Below, one piece after another: positions 34,601 through 42,960 of a stretch of DNA of 60,934 nucleotides. Position numbers and translations under genes: made by a program. How positions within the stretch are numbered: the stretch's first letter is position 1; every line of letters begins with the position of its first letter. A model generated the notes under the pieces. The model did not search any database. It had not been told where the DNA came from and saw only the letters and a program-made list of their open reading frames with translations. Source of the DNA: Deltaproteobacteria bacterium (GTDB taxonomy: Bacteria; Desulfobacterota; Desulfarculia; JACQYL01); contig JACQYL010000071.1 of the NCBI GenBank assembly GCA_016208165.1, positions 14,207-75,140 of the forward strand, in the 5' to 3' direction.

Positions 34601-35449
34601 GGTGAGCAAGACGGACAACCGGATCTGATCGAGAATATTCGGATCTTCGATTTTACGATTCCGGACGTCCACAAAATCAATTTCGTCTTCTATCCGTCCG
34701 TCCGTGGTTCGTATTTTAACCTGTTCAATGGAGATTTTGTTAAAGGAGAGAGCGGCGGTCAGGGTGTACAAGAACGCGATCGTATCCTCGGACACCACTT
34801 TCATACGGGTGTAGGGGCCGCTGACGTTGTCAATGTCGATTTCAACGGGATAGAGAACCGGATTGGCGGCAAATCGGCGACTGGCCAGTTTCTTCACCAC
34901 CATCTCGTTGACGAGTTGCTTCGCCCGAACTACGGCCTCCCCGCTCCCATTCTCGAGCTCGAGCAGAACCGCCTCGACCGTATATCTGAACTCCTGAGCC
35001 CAACTCCGAAAAGGAAGCGTAGTATCGATCCTTCCAAAAAAATGATCGATAATTTTTCGTTTCGGCGGCTTCCGAATCGACCGCGGACTTCCAAACTGCC
35101 GGCCCTTTCGTTTAGGAAGCTCCTCGAGAGAGGCGGATCCATATGTGAACACGTTGCCGTATAGAATGTTGAATCCCATTCCCGCCAGTACGCCGGCCAG
35201 CAGGGAGAACAGGTTAGGGTAGTCGAAACCTAGCACCGTGCAATCCACGTGCGATTCACCCAGGTCTTCCAGCAAGACCTCTACGGGATGTTCCGGCGAA
35301 AGGCCGGAGAGCCCCGTCAGATGGTTGCAGATCTCGTTCACGTCGAAGATCTCGAAATACCGGTCGTCCAGGCGGGAGACATGCTCGGCCACCAAGGCTT
35401 CATCGACTTCGGGACAGGCGCTCTTTATCTCATTCGCGTCGGGTTTCAT
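31640..35449 (-). CDS. glnE: Bifunctional glutamine-synthetase adenylyltransferase/deadenylase GlnE with ACT-like N-terminal extension
   Basis: Adds or removes AMP on the GS tyrosine in response to PII and glutamine. The 1269 residues are about 300 more than a normal GlnE. The two nucleotidyltransferase domains are intact: GLGKVGGTALGYASDIELLF (about 465-484) for deadenylation and ALGKLGGDELNYSSDIDLLS later for adenylylation, each with its RLDLRLRPYG helix. The extra first 290 residues hold two ACT-like segments (CTVLGFDYPNLFSLLAGVLA around 70-90; VVSEDTIAFLYTLTAALSFN around 218-237), like the sensor end of GlnD. This may give direct amino-acid sensing; that is inference. It follows glnA on the same strand. 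Confidence 0.92.
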   Translation of the reverse strand: MKPDANEIKSACPEVDEALVAEHVSRLDDRYFEIFDVNEICNHLTGLSGLSPEHPVEVLLEDLGESHVDCTVLGFDYPNLFSLLAGVLAGMGFNILYGNVFTYGSASLEELPKRKGRQFGSPRSIRKPPKRKIIDHFFGRIDTTLPFRSWAQEFRYTVEAVLLELENGSGEAVVRAKQLVNEMVVKKLASRRFAANPVLYPVEIDIDNVSGPYTRMKVVSEDTIAFLYTLTAALSFNKISIEQVKIRTTDGRIEDEIDFVDVRNRKIEDPNILDQIRLSVLLTKQFTYFLEKAPDAHTALSRFGHLVEDVLRLPKEGKWLELLSNPETLKDLARLLGASTYLWEDFIRLQYETLLPMLKPQMKGHSLSHPSKTLPHRLSEALKGISDVGRQRKQLNAFKDRELFLIDLDYILETGMDFRAFSEKLTRLAESVVNAAARLTYGHLVRRFGVPRTVGGIETEYAIMGLGKVGGTALGYASDIELLFVYSDNGRTDGDEPLENSEFFDRFVKGIREFIQAKREGIFRLDLRLRPYGNDGPLACSLESFSRYYAKGGPAHAYERLALVRLRTIGGNGALGSRLERIRDQIVYVSDSVDVQEVLKLRKKQCDVKVRGDYLNAKFSPGGLVDLEYAVQILQVMYGEELPSLRTASIHEALCALSDEALLTPQDAVRLLEAYGFFRKLINGLRMLRGSAEDLVVPSPGSEEFAHLARRMGYERGGALGPAHQLRIHFETHTAAVRAFVERHFGRESLPDVRVGGVADLVLSEDPSADLRNRILEDSGFKDVERAYVNIRNLSGTGSRQDAFARLAILAFDMLRNTPDPDMALNNLERYMRMVASPESRYRQLLSQPMRLDVLLRILAGSQFLADTVIRDPGLMDWLTVPKNLYETRKKADLEEELRIFRSAGPNQKEWLKELRRLRTRELLRIGTRDMVFNVSTKVITHELSILAEALVRVALENVWETLQEQGRIPDDTLPPRERLCVLALGKLGGDELNYSSDIDLLSVFDDSSPGGKDPAPPWAVKKDLFALAVDRLRSDLSSHTDAGYAYRVDLRLRPYGRSGELVPSLSSLVNYYRHKASPWEIQALLKLRPIAGDMRLGDRIMEQVRPILMERRDRDAVVASIEKLRKTAVKKLWGGLVSGTDVKTGLGGLRDIEFLVQGLQLIYASDHPELLGGNSLTALDALCERGLLPQDVASQLREDYLFLRRVEHCLQIMEDRQIHAVPQRPEELTALAKRMLGVNSDAEAFTAQLDGCLQRVQKAYREFLAGES

Positions 35450-35545
35450 GATTTCCGGGTTTCTTCAGTTCAGCGATAGAACAACCGTTGGTCGGCATAG
35501 CCCGTTCTCCAATGGTGATTATACCCGATGCACCCGGAAGCACCA

Positions 35546-35584
35546 AAGGAAAAGGGGACCCCTTGATGTTCCAAGGAGTCCCCT
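35546..35584 (-). terminator. Rho-independent terminator after glnA
   Basis: Arms at 35553-35565 and 35572-35584 form a 13-bp stem with one mismatch and a 6-base loop. On the minus strand it is followed by TTTTCCTTT. It lies between glnA and glnE, so most glnA transcripts should stop here and glnE would depend on read-through or its own promoter. Confidence 0.75.
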
Positions 35585-35689
35585 GAACTCGTGTTGAATC
35601 AGATATCGTCCGGAAAACTAGGCCACCGGATTTCCCGCACGGTTCCTCTTCACCGGGGAAGTTGACACGGACCTGAAAATCCCCGTGTA

Positions 35690-37117
35690 TCAGATATCGT
35701 AATACAGAGCGAATTCCCACGGATGTGGTCTCAAATCCACAGCCTGGACCTCGTTTTTCATCTTGTAGGAAATCCAGGTTTCAATCACATCCGGCGTAAA
35801 CACGTCGCCCTTCAAGAGGTATTCGTAATCGTTCTCGAGAGCGTTCAGGGACTCCCTCAAGCTTCCCGGCGTGTGCGGAACCGTTGCCAGCTCTTCCGGC
35901 GGCAGGTCGTAAATATCCTTATCCAGCGGTTCGCCCGGATCGATCTTGTTCTGAATGCCGTCCAACACAGCCATCAGAATGGCCGAAAACGCTAGGTAAC
36001 CGTTGCAACTCGGATCCGGACAGCGAAACTCGAAGCGTTTGGCGCTAGGGCTTGGCGAGTACATCGGAATACGCACCGCTGCGCTTCGGTTGCGGCTTGA
36101 ATACGCCAGGTTAACGGGAGCCTCGAAACCCGGCACCAGTCGTTTATAGCTGTTCGTCGTAGGGCTGCAAAACGCCAGCAGAGAAGGGGTATGCTTCAAC
36201 ACGCCGCCTATGGCGTAAAGGGCCATCTCGGACATACCGGCGTATCTGTCTCCTGCGAACAGATTCACATCATCCTTCCAGAGAGACACGTGCACGTGCA
36301 TTCCGCTTCCGTTATCGTTGAACAGCGGTTTAGGCATAAAGGTCACGGTCTTTCCGTGCTTTCTCGCAACGTTCTTGATCACGTACTTGTATTTAAGCAG
36401 CTTGTCGCCCATAGCTACCAGGGACGAGAACCTCATGTCGATCTCGGCCTGGCCGCCGCTGGCCACTTCATGATGCTGCGCTTCAATGGCGACCCCGATC
36501 TGTTCCAACAGCAACACCATCTCACTTCGGATATCCTGCTGGCTGTCCGTTGGCGGAACCGGGAAGTAGCCTTCTTTGTAGCGGGGCTTGTAGCCCAAGT
36601 TCGGACTCTCTATTCGCCCGGCATTCCATCGGCCTTCGATGGAATCCAGGTGATAGTACCCTTCATGTTCGTTCTGGTCGAACCGGACGTCGTCGAAGAT
36701 GAAAAATTCGGCTTCCGGACCAATGTAAGCGGTCTCCGCGATGCCCGTGGTTTTCAGATAGGCTTCAGCCTTGCGTGCGATATTTCTAGGATCCCGCGTA
36801 TAGTCTTCGCCCGTAATGGGGTCGCAGATGTTGCAGATCATGACCAGCGTCTTGGCCTCGAAAAACGGATCGATAAACGCCGATTCCGGAACCGGCTTCA
36901 CCAGCATGTCCGATTCGTTTATGGCTTGCCAGCCGCGGATGCTCGATCCATCGAACCCCAGACCCGCTTCGAACGTCTCTAACGAGATCTCTCTGGGCGG
37001 CACGGAGAAGTGCTGCCAAAGGCCCGGAAAGTCCATGAATCTGAGATCCACCATCTTAACGTCTTCTTTCTCTATCATACGTGTTACGTCTTTGGGAGTT
37101 AATGCGTTGTCACTCAT
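35690..37117 (-). CDS. glnA: Glutamine synthetase type I (GSI-beta, adenylylatable)
   Basis: Makes glutamine from glutamate, ammonia and ATP. The 475-residue protein starts [11 protein letters not shown], with AAGGAGG eight bases upstream, which excludes the longer frame to 37183. It shows FDGSSIRGW, the metal site [29 protein letters not shown], and the active loop NRSAAVRIP. The tyrosine in [10 protein letters not shown] (about 403) is the adenylylation site of GSI-beta enzymes, which matches the presence of glnE just downstream. In a 12-subunit dodecamer this allows graded activity control. Confidence 0.97.
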   Translation of the reverse strand: MSDNALTPKDVTRMIEKEDVKMVDLRFMDFPGLWQHFSVPPREISLETFEAGLGFDGSSIRGWQAINESDMLVKPVPESAFIDPFFEAKTLVMICNICDPITGEDYTRDPRNIARKAEAYLKTTGIAETAYIGPEAEFFIFDDVRFDQNEHEGYYHLDSIEGRWNAGRIESPNLGYKPRYKEGYFPVPPTDSQQDIRSEMVLLLEQIGVAIEAQHHEVASGGQAEIDMRFSSLVAMGDKLLKYKYVIKNVARKHGKTVTFMPKPLFNDNGSGMHVHVSLWKDDVNLFAGDRYAGMSEMALYAIGGVLKHTPSLLAFCSPTTNSYKRLVPGFEAPVNLAYSSRNRSAAVRIPMYSPSPSAKRFEFRCPDPSCNGYLAFSAILMAVLDGIQNKIDPGEPLDKDIYDLPPEELATVPHTPGSLRESLNALENDYEYLLKGDVFTPDVIETWISYKMKNEVQAVDLRPHPWEFALYYDI

Positions 37118-37153
37118 ATTGTTCCCTCCTTGGTGTCGTGTTCTTAAGCGCTG

Positions 37154-37184
37154 CATTCCGATGGATGTTCCCGGAATGTCCATC
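37154..37184. repeat. Interleaved inverted repeats in the glnA leader
   Basis: CATTCCG (37154-37160)/CGGAATG (37172-37178) and GATGGA (37160-37165)/TCCATC (37179-37184) interleave as a-b-a'-b', so the two stems either exclude each other or form a pseudoknot. The element lies about 40 bases upstream of the glnA start. Short stems make this uncertain. Confidence 0.3.
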
Positions 37185-37329
37185 GTCGCAGCTTTTAAGT
37201 TTCAGCTCTCGGAAAAGACCCTATGTCCGAATCCCGGGACTATAGGGCGCCCACGGTTGTTGCACTTGATTGTTTGAGGTCCTCGAACATGTTTTCGCCT
37301 TTACCGTCCCAAAAACAAGCCGTCGTATC

Positions 37330-38985
37330 TCAGTACACGGCCGGCAAACGGGCCAAGGGATATCGGCGGCCGTATCCAAACGCCCTCGTGGTCACCTTCA
37401 GTACGGGCGGCGCCTGCCATCGTTTATACTCACTCAAATCCATGGCTCTCAGCATCTCCCGCACGGTTTTCTCATCGTGTCCCCTTGCGACGATTTCCGC
37501 TAAACCCAGGTTCAGCTCCACGGCCGAGTACAGAATGCCGTCCAACACCTCGTATGGAGGCAGACTGTCCTGGTCTTGCTGATTCGGCCTGAGTTCCGCG
37601 CTGGGCGGCCTCGTCAGCACGCGTTGGGGGATCACGTCCCTTTCTTCGTTGATTCGCCTGCACAAATCGTAGCACAGGGTTTTAGGCACGTCGGCAATGA
37701 CCGCCAAAGCTCCGCACATATCCCCATAGAGCGTGCAATAGCCCACCGACATTTCCGACTTGTTACCGGTGGACAGCAGCAACGAGCCGAATTTGTTGCT
37801 GAACGCCATCAGAATGTTGCCGCGAATACGGGCTTGAACGTTCTCTTCGGTTACATCCGCGATCAGCCCTTTGAAATAGGGAGCCAGCGTGCTCTCAAAG
37901 CATTCCATCAACGGGCCGATGGGTATCTCTTCGAATCGAATGCCCAAGTTCCGGGCCAGAGTCCGGGCGTCCTCTTTACTCATCTCCGACGTGTACGGTG
38001 AGGGCATGCCGACCCCAAGCACGTTTCCCGCTCCCAGCGCCCGAGCCGCAATGCACGCCACCAGGGACGAATCGACGCCGCCGCTCAGCCCGACAAGGGC
38101 CCTGCGAAAACCGCACTTCTGAACATAATCCCTGAGCCCCATTTCCAAGGCCTTAAGGACGGACGCCTCTTCATTATCGGACCGTTCCCGAATCTCCCCT
38201 CCGTCGGTATCACTGTCCCAGACAACGAGGTCGGACTCGAACTCCGCGGCCCTGGCCGTAAGAGTTCCCTCTCTGTCGAACGCCATGCTGACGCCGTCAA
38301 ACAGCAGTTCGTCCATCCCACCCACCTGATTCAGGTAGAGGAAGGGCACTTTGTATTTTCGGGCCAGAGCGGCCAGCATACGCTCCCGGAAGGAGATCTT
38401 GCCTTTGTAATAAGGAGAGGCCGAGACGTTCACAAGGAGGTCAATTCCCCTTTGGCAGAGATCCTGGACGGGATCTTCCCTGTAAATGGGCCGCTTCCAA
38501 AAGTCTTTGTCGTTCCATACGTCCTCGCATACGGTGAACCCGATACGCAAGCCGTCGAGCTTGTAGATCAGCGGGGATCCGAACGGCTCGAAGTAACGCG
38601 TTTCATCGAACACATCGTAGGAAGGAAGCAGGTTCTTGCCGCCTTGAGCCACAAACCTACCGTCATCAACCAGGGCCAGCGCATTGATGTTCGGCTTTCC
38701 GGAACTCCTGGGATTCCGCGCCACGTATCCGATGAGAGCGGCGATCCCCCTGGTTTCGGGGATCAGGGCTTCCAGGGCCCGAAGGTTGGCCTCGACGAAT
38801 GCGGTCCGTTCCAGCAAATCCCGCAACGGATATCCCACCAGACTCAACTCCGGAAACAGGACCAGCCGGCAACCCAGTTCGCGGGCGTCACGGATGCCCT
38901 CCCGGATCAATTCCGAATTCTTATCCAGATCCCCTACCACCGGGTCGGTCTGAACCATCGCGATACGCAAGACATGCCCTTTCAA
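37330..38985 (-). CDS. nadE: Glutamine-dependent NAD+ synthetase NadE
   Basis: Last step of NAD synthesis, amidating nicotinic acid adenine dinucleotide with glutamine nitrogen. Of 551 residues, 1-265 are a nitrilase-fold glutaminase with Glu46 (LFPELSLVGYP), Lys117 and Cys153 (TVCEDVWND); the rest is the synthetase with the P-loop SGGVDSS at 301-307. The start is a TTG at 38985, immediately after the stop of the GltD-like gene, with no spacer; a second TTG at 38970 is also possible. Such tight packing means it is the last gene of the glutamate synthase operon, so NAD synthesis would follow nitrogen control. Function itself is secure. Confidence 0.94.
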   Translation of the reverse strand: MKGHVLRIAMVQTDPVVGDLDKNSELIREGIRDARELGCRLVLFPELSLVGYPLRDLLERTAFVEANLRALEALIPETRGIAALIGYVARNPRSSGKPNINALALVDDGRFVAQGGKNLLPSYDVFDETRYFEPFGSPLIYKLDGLRIGFTVCEDVWNDKDFWKRPIYREDPVQDLCQRGIDLLVNVSASPYYKGKISFRERMLAALARKYKVPFLYLNQVGGMDELLFDGVSMAFDREGTLTARAAEFESDLVVWDSDTDGGEIRERSDNEEASVLKALEMGLRDYVQKCGFRRALVGLSGGVDSSLVACIAARALGAGNVLGVGMPSPYTSEMSKEDARTLARNLGIRFEEIPIGPLMECFESTLAPYFKGLIADVTEENVQARIRGNILMAFSNKFGSLLLSTGNKSEMSVGYCTLYGDMCGALAVIADVPKTLCYDLCRRINEERDVIPQRVLTRPPSAELRPNQQDQDSLPPYEVLDGILYSAVELNLGLAEIVARGHDEKTVREMLRAMDLSEYKRWQAPPVLKVTTRAFGYGRRYPLARLPAVY

Positions 38986-41307
38986 TCAGCCGGACAGCTC
39001 GTTTTCCCTCAAATGCCAAATTCCGCAGGGGCATGCAGCCACGCAGAAACCGCAGCCTATACACCTCTCCGCAATCACGGAAAGAATGGGTTCCCCCTTC
39101 TCCTCTTTCCGGTCGATGGCGGTCATGGGACAAATGGTCTGACAAATTCCACAGTCGCGGCAAGCGCCACACGATGCGCAAGAGCGGGCCTGAGACGTGA
39201 GATCTCCTTCGACCGCTTTGGCTTCGAAATAAAACGGTTTCACAAACGAGGTATCGACCTTTTCCTTTTTCGGCGCCACGTACTCCCGGCCTTTGGTCAA
39301 AGCGTCGATTTTTTCGGCGGCCACTCTCCCCATGCCGATGGCATCCGTTATCAGGCCGGGTTTTACCACGTCGCCGATGGCAAACACCTGAGGATCCGTG
39401 GTTTGAAACGTGTCGTCCACCAGGATGAAACCACGTTCCGTTTTAATCTTTTCCGGAATGAATTCCAAGACCGGAACGTCACCGATGGCCATGATTACCG
39501 TGTCCGCGGGCAGGCGATCCCCATCCGTAAACCATACTGCTTCCTTGTCGACTTTTTCCACAAATTTCGGCCAGATGAAGCGGGCGCCCGCCGCTTCCGC
39601 GGCCCTGCGTTCCTTGCCAAACGAAGCGGGCTCCTGGATGTCCGCCAATGCGATGCTCTCGGCCCCGTATCGTCCGGCTTGAGCGGCCGCGTCGCAGCCC
39701 ACGTTTCCGGCGCCGATGACCACGACGCTCTTTCCGACATCGAGGAGGCCCCCGGACCTGGCTTTTCGAAGGAATTCAAGAGAATTCACGATCCGCTCTC
39801 CACCGGGGATGGGAAGAGTTCTTGGCGCATGGGCTCCCGTAGCAATTACGATGTATTCATACTGCTGTTTCATGCGGTCGAAGGACTCGGCCGTGACCTC
39901 GACACCCATCCTGAACTCGGCGATGACGCCATGCATACGATGCAACTCCGCGTCCAGGACGTCCTGCGGTATCCTTTCTTCGGGGATGACCAGGTGAATC
40001 TTCCCTCCGATGCTCTGCTCCCTGTCCACCACAGTGACCCTGTGTCCTTTAAGCGCCAACTGCCAGGCCACGGACAACCCTCCGGGCCCGCTTCCTATAA
40101 CCGCAATCTCATGGCCGGTAGGCGGCTCGGTTGCGGGAGGAACGGCGTTTACACTGGCCTGCCCGAGCGTCGTTACATTTACCGGCTCCATGAGGTTTTC
40201 ACCCCGAGTGCAGCTTTGCATGCACAGGTTCGGGCACAGGTAGCCGCAAACCGTGGCCGGCAGGGGGGTATAGTTGAGGGACAGGTCTAAAGCTTCCTGA
40301 ACCTTGCCCTCTCGAATCAGGGCCCAGCGACGATGCACCGGAATCCCGCTCGGACAACTGAACTGGCAGGGCGGCATCGCCTTGGCATGGTCCCATGTAG
40401 GTCTGTATCGTCGAAGATCACCGGTTACGATCAGGGGGATCTGTCCGGCCTCTTCAACGAGATCGCCGATCATTCCCCCCTTCCCGAGCTCCGCTTCCCA
40501 GACCTGCCGCCGGAAATTAGCCATGGGGCGGCGCGCTTTCTCCTTCTTTTCGAAAGGCGTCCTCGCAACCAGTAGCCGCCATTCCCTTCGATTCAGCAAG
40601 GTTTCCGACAGGTCCGCACGGTGAATCTTCTGCAAGAACACGGGCAAGCGCGTTTCCAGCCATGTCCAGTGGTCTTCATCCACGTCAACGAGTTTAGCGT
40701 CGTGTTCGCTGAACGATGCCTGCCGCCCCCGGAAAAAGATCTTCCCGCCCACCATGCCCACGCAAGGCCGATATCCCAGCACATGCTCGGGATCGTGCGG
40801 TTCCACGCCGCATATAACCGCGATTCCGCCCGCCATGAATTCCGCAAAAGAGTCGCCGGCGGATCCCAATACCCATAACTCGGGCGAGTCGAAGCGCGGA
40901 TTGTGTTTGGTCATGGTCATTCCGCGGGCGCCGATCTTTCCACCCACGTAGACACGACCCTGGGCCATGGCATTGGCCGTCCCATTGGTGGCGTTCCCGT
41001 GGACGGTGATTTCCGCGCCCACATTCAGCCAGCCGGTATCGTCCGACGCCGGGCCCATGCATTCAATGCGCGTATTCGGAAAACCCATGGAGCCAAGACG
41101 CTGCCCGGGATAGCCGGTAACCTGAAGATAGACCTCCTGATCTCCGGCCCGCCAGAGTCGCCCCCCGATGCCATGTTGGCCGTGGGCGGCCACTTGGAGC
41201 CGGCGCTCGCCGTTGTTCAGCGCTTCCTGAATTTCCTCCTCCAGGGCGCGGGTAGATATCCGCTCGCCTTCAATGAATCCCTTTATCACATAAAGCTCTT
41301 GCTTCAC
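38986..41307 (-). CDS. Glutamate synthase fusion: GXGXG domain, GltD-like FAD/NAD(P) oxidoreductase, 2[4Fe-4S] ferredoxin
   Basis: A 773-residue fusion. Residues 1-235 are the GXGXG beta-helix found at the end of GltB (ATNGTANAMAQGRVYVGGKIG). Residues about 320-690 are GltD-like: N-terminal Cys clusters (CQFSCPSGIPVHRRWALIREG; CGYLCPNLCMQSC), FAD site IAVIGSGPGGLS, NAD(P) site VVVIGAGNVGCDAA. The C-terminus carries two ferredoxin clusters (CASCGACRDCGICQTICP and CIGCGFCVAACPCG). It would carry electrons to the FMN subunit. Start is GTG with GAGGAA upstream. It lies between the FMN subunit gene and nadE in one operon. Confidence 0.9.
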   Translation of the reverse strand: MKQELYVIKGFIEGERISTRALEEEIQEALNNGERRLQVAAHGQHGIGGRLWRAGDQEVYLQVTGYPGQRLGSMGFPNTRIECMGPASDDTGWLNVGAEITVHGNATNGTANAMAQGRVYVGGKIGARGMTMTKHNPRFDSPELWVLGSAGDSFAEFMAGGIAVICGVEPHDPEHVLGYRPCVGMVGGKIFFRGRQASFSEHDAKLVDVDEDHWTWLETRLPVFLQKIHRADLSETLLNRREWRLLVARTPFEKKEKARRPMANFRRQVWEAELGKGGMIGDLVEEAGQIPLIVTGDLRRYRPTWDHAKAMPPCQFSCPSGIPVHRRWALIREGKVQEALDLSLNYTPLPATVCGYLCPNLCMQSCTRGENLMEPVNVTTLGQASVNAVPPATEPPTGHEIAVIGSGPGGLSVAWQLALKGHRVTVVDREQSIGGKIHLVIPEERIPQDVLDAELHRMHGVIAEFRMGVEVTAESFDRMKQQYEYIVIATGAHAPRTLPIPGGERIVNSLEFLRKARSGGLLDVGKSVVVIGAGNVGCDAAAQAGRYGAESIALADIQEPASFGKERRAAEAAGARFIWPKFVEKVDKEAVWFTDGDRLPADTVIMAIGDVPVLEFIPEKIKTERGFILVDDTFQTTDPQVFAIGDVVKPGLITDAIGMGRVAAEKIDALTKGREYVAPKKEKVDTSFVKPFYFEAKAVEGDLTSQARSCASCGACRDCGICQTICPMTAIDRKEEKGEPILSVIAERCIGCGFCVAACPCGIWHLRENELSG

Positions 41308-41328
41308 GATCTATTTACTTCCTCGGTG

Positions 41329-42960
41329 CTAGCAAACATAAGAGATCTTTAATCGTTCGGCCGCGTTTGCATCCGCGATACCCAAAGCGTCCGACATACC
41401 GATGGGCAGAGAGGTCGAACGACCGAGCGGAGCCACGATTTTCTTAAGCTCCGTATCAAAAGAGACAAACATATCGACCAGCCGTTCCGCCACATGTTCG
41501 GGATTCAGCCTCCGGTAAATTCGAGGATCCTGAGAGGTGATTCCCTTGGGACAAAGCCCGACATTGCAGATGTTGCAACGATCCCCCTCTGAACCCAGAC
41601 AACCGGCCGAAGCCTGCATGACGACCTTGCCCACTTGAACCGCACTGGCGCCGAGCATGATCAAGGCAGCCGCATTGGACGCCGGATTGCCGCTTTTTCC
41701 GACCCCACCCGCCGCAAACAACGGCAGTTCGTTCTGCTTTCCGATGTGGGCCAGCGTCAAATAAGCGTCCCGGATGTTACTGGCGATGGGATGTCCCGTG
41801 GCGTTGAGAGACACATTATACGCCGCGCCCGTACCGCCGTCTTCTCCGTCCACGGCCAGACCGGCGGCGAACGTGTTCCTGGCCAGGTTGTTCAGCACGG
41901 CCAGGGTGGTCTTCGTAGCCGATATCTTCGGATAGACCGGTACTCGGAATCCCCAGGCCATATACATGGATTGGATCATCTTGGCCACGGATTCCTCGAT
42001 CGAGTATTTGGTCTGATGCGTAGGCGGGCTGGGGAGGCTGACCCCCACGGGTACGCCTCTTATGGCTGAAATGAGCTTGTTCACTTTGTACCACATCAGC
42101 AATCCGCCATCGCCGGGTTTGGCGCCCTGCCCGTATTTGATCTCCACCGCGCACGGATCCTCTTTCATTTCAGGAATGGCGTGCAGAATCTCGTCCCAAC
42201 CGAAATACCCGCTCGCAATCTGCAGAATCATGTACTTCAGGAATCGCGATCTCAGGAAACGGGGCGGAACCCCGCCTTCGCCGCTGGCCATACGCACCGG
42301 CATACCGAGCTCTTCGTTGAGATACGCGATGCCCATCTGCAGGCCTTCCCACATCGTGGGGGACAGGGCTCCGAACGACATGCTGCCGATGATCAGCGGA
42401 TAGATCTCCCGGACAGGAAGGCTCCATCCGTGCTCTTCCACATGAGAAAGCATGTCTTCCGGCGGCAGGATACGGCCCAGGAGGGTCCTCAGTTCAAATT
42501 CGTGACGCCCCGCATCCAGAGCCGGGTCCGTCAGCATCGATATGCGGGTGAACTTGATCTGGTCCAGCAGTGTGCCGGGCGAGTTACGCCGGCCGCCCCG
42601 CTTCCTGGGCTCACCGCCCTGATCGATGTGAAACCGCAACTTGTCCATTTCATCGGACCGAAGAGGATAGATCGCGCGATTGGGACAAACCAGATCGCAC
42701 ATGGCGCATCCGATGCATGCCCGAGCCACCTCGGTCTGCTGTTTGATCCCGTAATAGATGGTATACACATTGGAGGCCGCGCTTCTGTCGTTGACGTCCA
42801 CGTTTACGATTCTTTTTCGGAAGACGCCCATCTCGATGGCCCGTACGGGGCATACCGAAGTACACCGTCCGCAGAGGGTGCACTTCTCCTTATCCCAGTA
42901 GATCTGCCAAGGCAGATCCTTAACGCTCAGGCTGCTCGGGTTAATGTATATCGATCCCAT
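41329..42960 (-). CDS. Glutamate synthase FMN/Fe-S catalytic subunit (archaeal-type GltB core)
   Basis: A 543-residue protein with two ferredoxin-type clusters at the front (CTLCGRCTSVCP and CIGCAMCDLVCP) followed by the FMN-binding synthase barrel: IIGSMSFGALSP, MASGEGGVPP, EIKYGQGAKPGDGG, VDGEDGGTGAA, AAGGVGKSG, ALGASAVQVG-like, and the cluster CNICNVGLCPKGIT. It makes glutamate from 2-oxoglutarate and ammonia delivered by the amidotransferase subunit. The ATG at 42960 has GGAG in TTTGGAGCCA and lies within the end of the amidotransferase gene (34-base overlap). Confidence 0.93.
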   Translation of the reverse strand: MGSIYINPSSLSVKDLPWQIYWDKEKCTLCGRCTSVCPVRAIEMGVFRKRIVNVDVNDRSAASNVYTIYYGIKQQTEVARACIGCAMCDLVCPNRAIYPLRSDEMDKLRFHIDQGGEPRKRGGRRNSPGTLLDQIKFTRISMLTDPALDAGRHEFELRTLLGRILPPEDMLSHVEEHGWSLPVREIYPLIIGSMSFGALSPTMWEGLQMGIAYLNEELGMPVRMASGEGGVPPRFLRSRFLKYMILQIASGYFGWDEILHAIPEMKEDPCAVEIKYGQGAKPGDGGLLMWYKVNKLISAIRGVPVGVSLPSPPTHQTKYSIEESVAKMIQSMYMAWGFRVPVYPKISATKTTLAVLNNLARNTFAAGLAVDGEDGGTGAAYNVSLNATGHPIASNIRDAYLTLAHIGKQNELPLFAAGGVGKSGNPASNAAALIMLGASAVQVGKVVMQASAGCLGSEGDRCNICNVGLCPKGITSQDPRIYRRLNPEHVAERLVDMFVSFDTELKKIVAPLGRSTSLPIGMSDALGIADANAAERLKISYVC

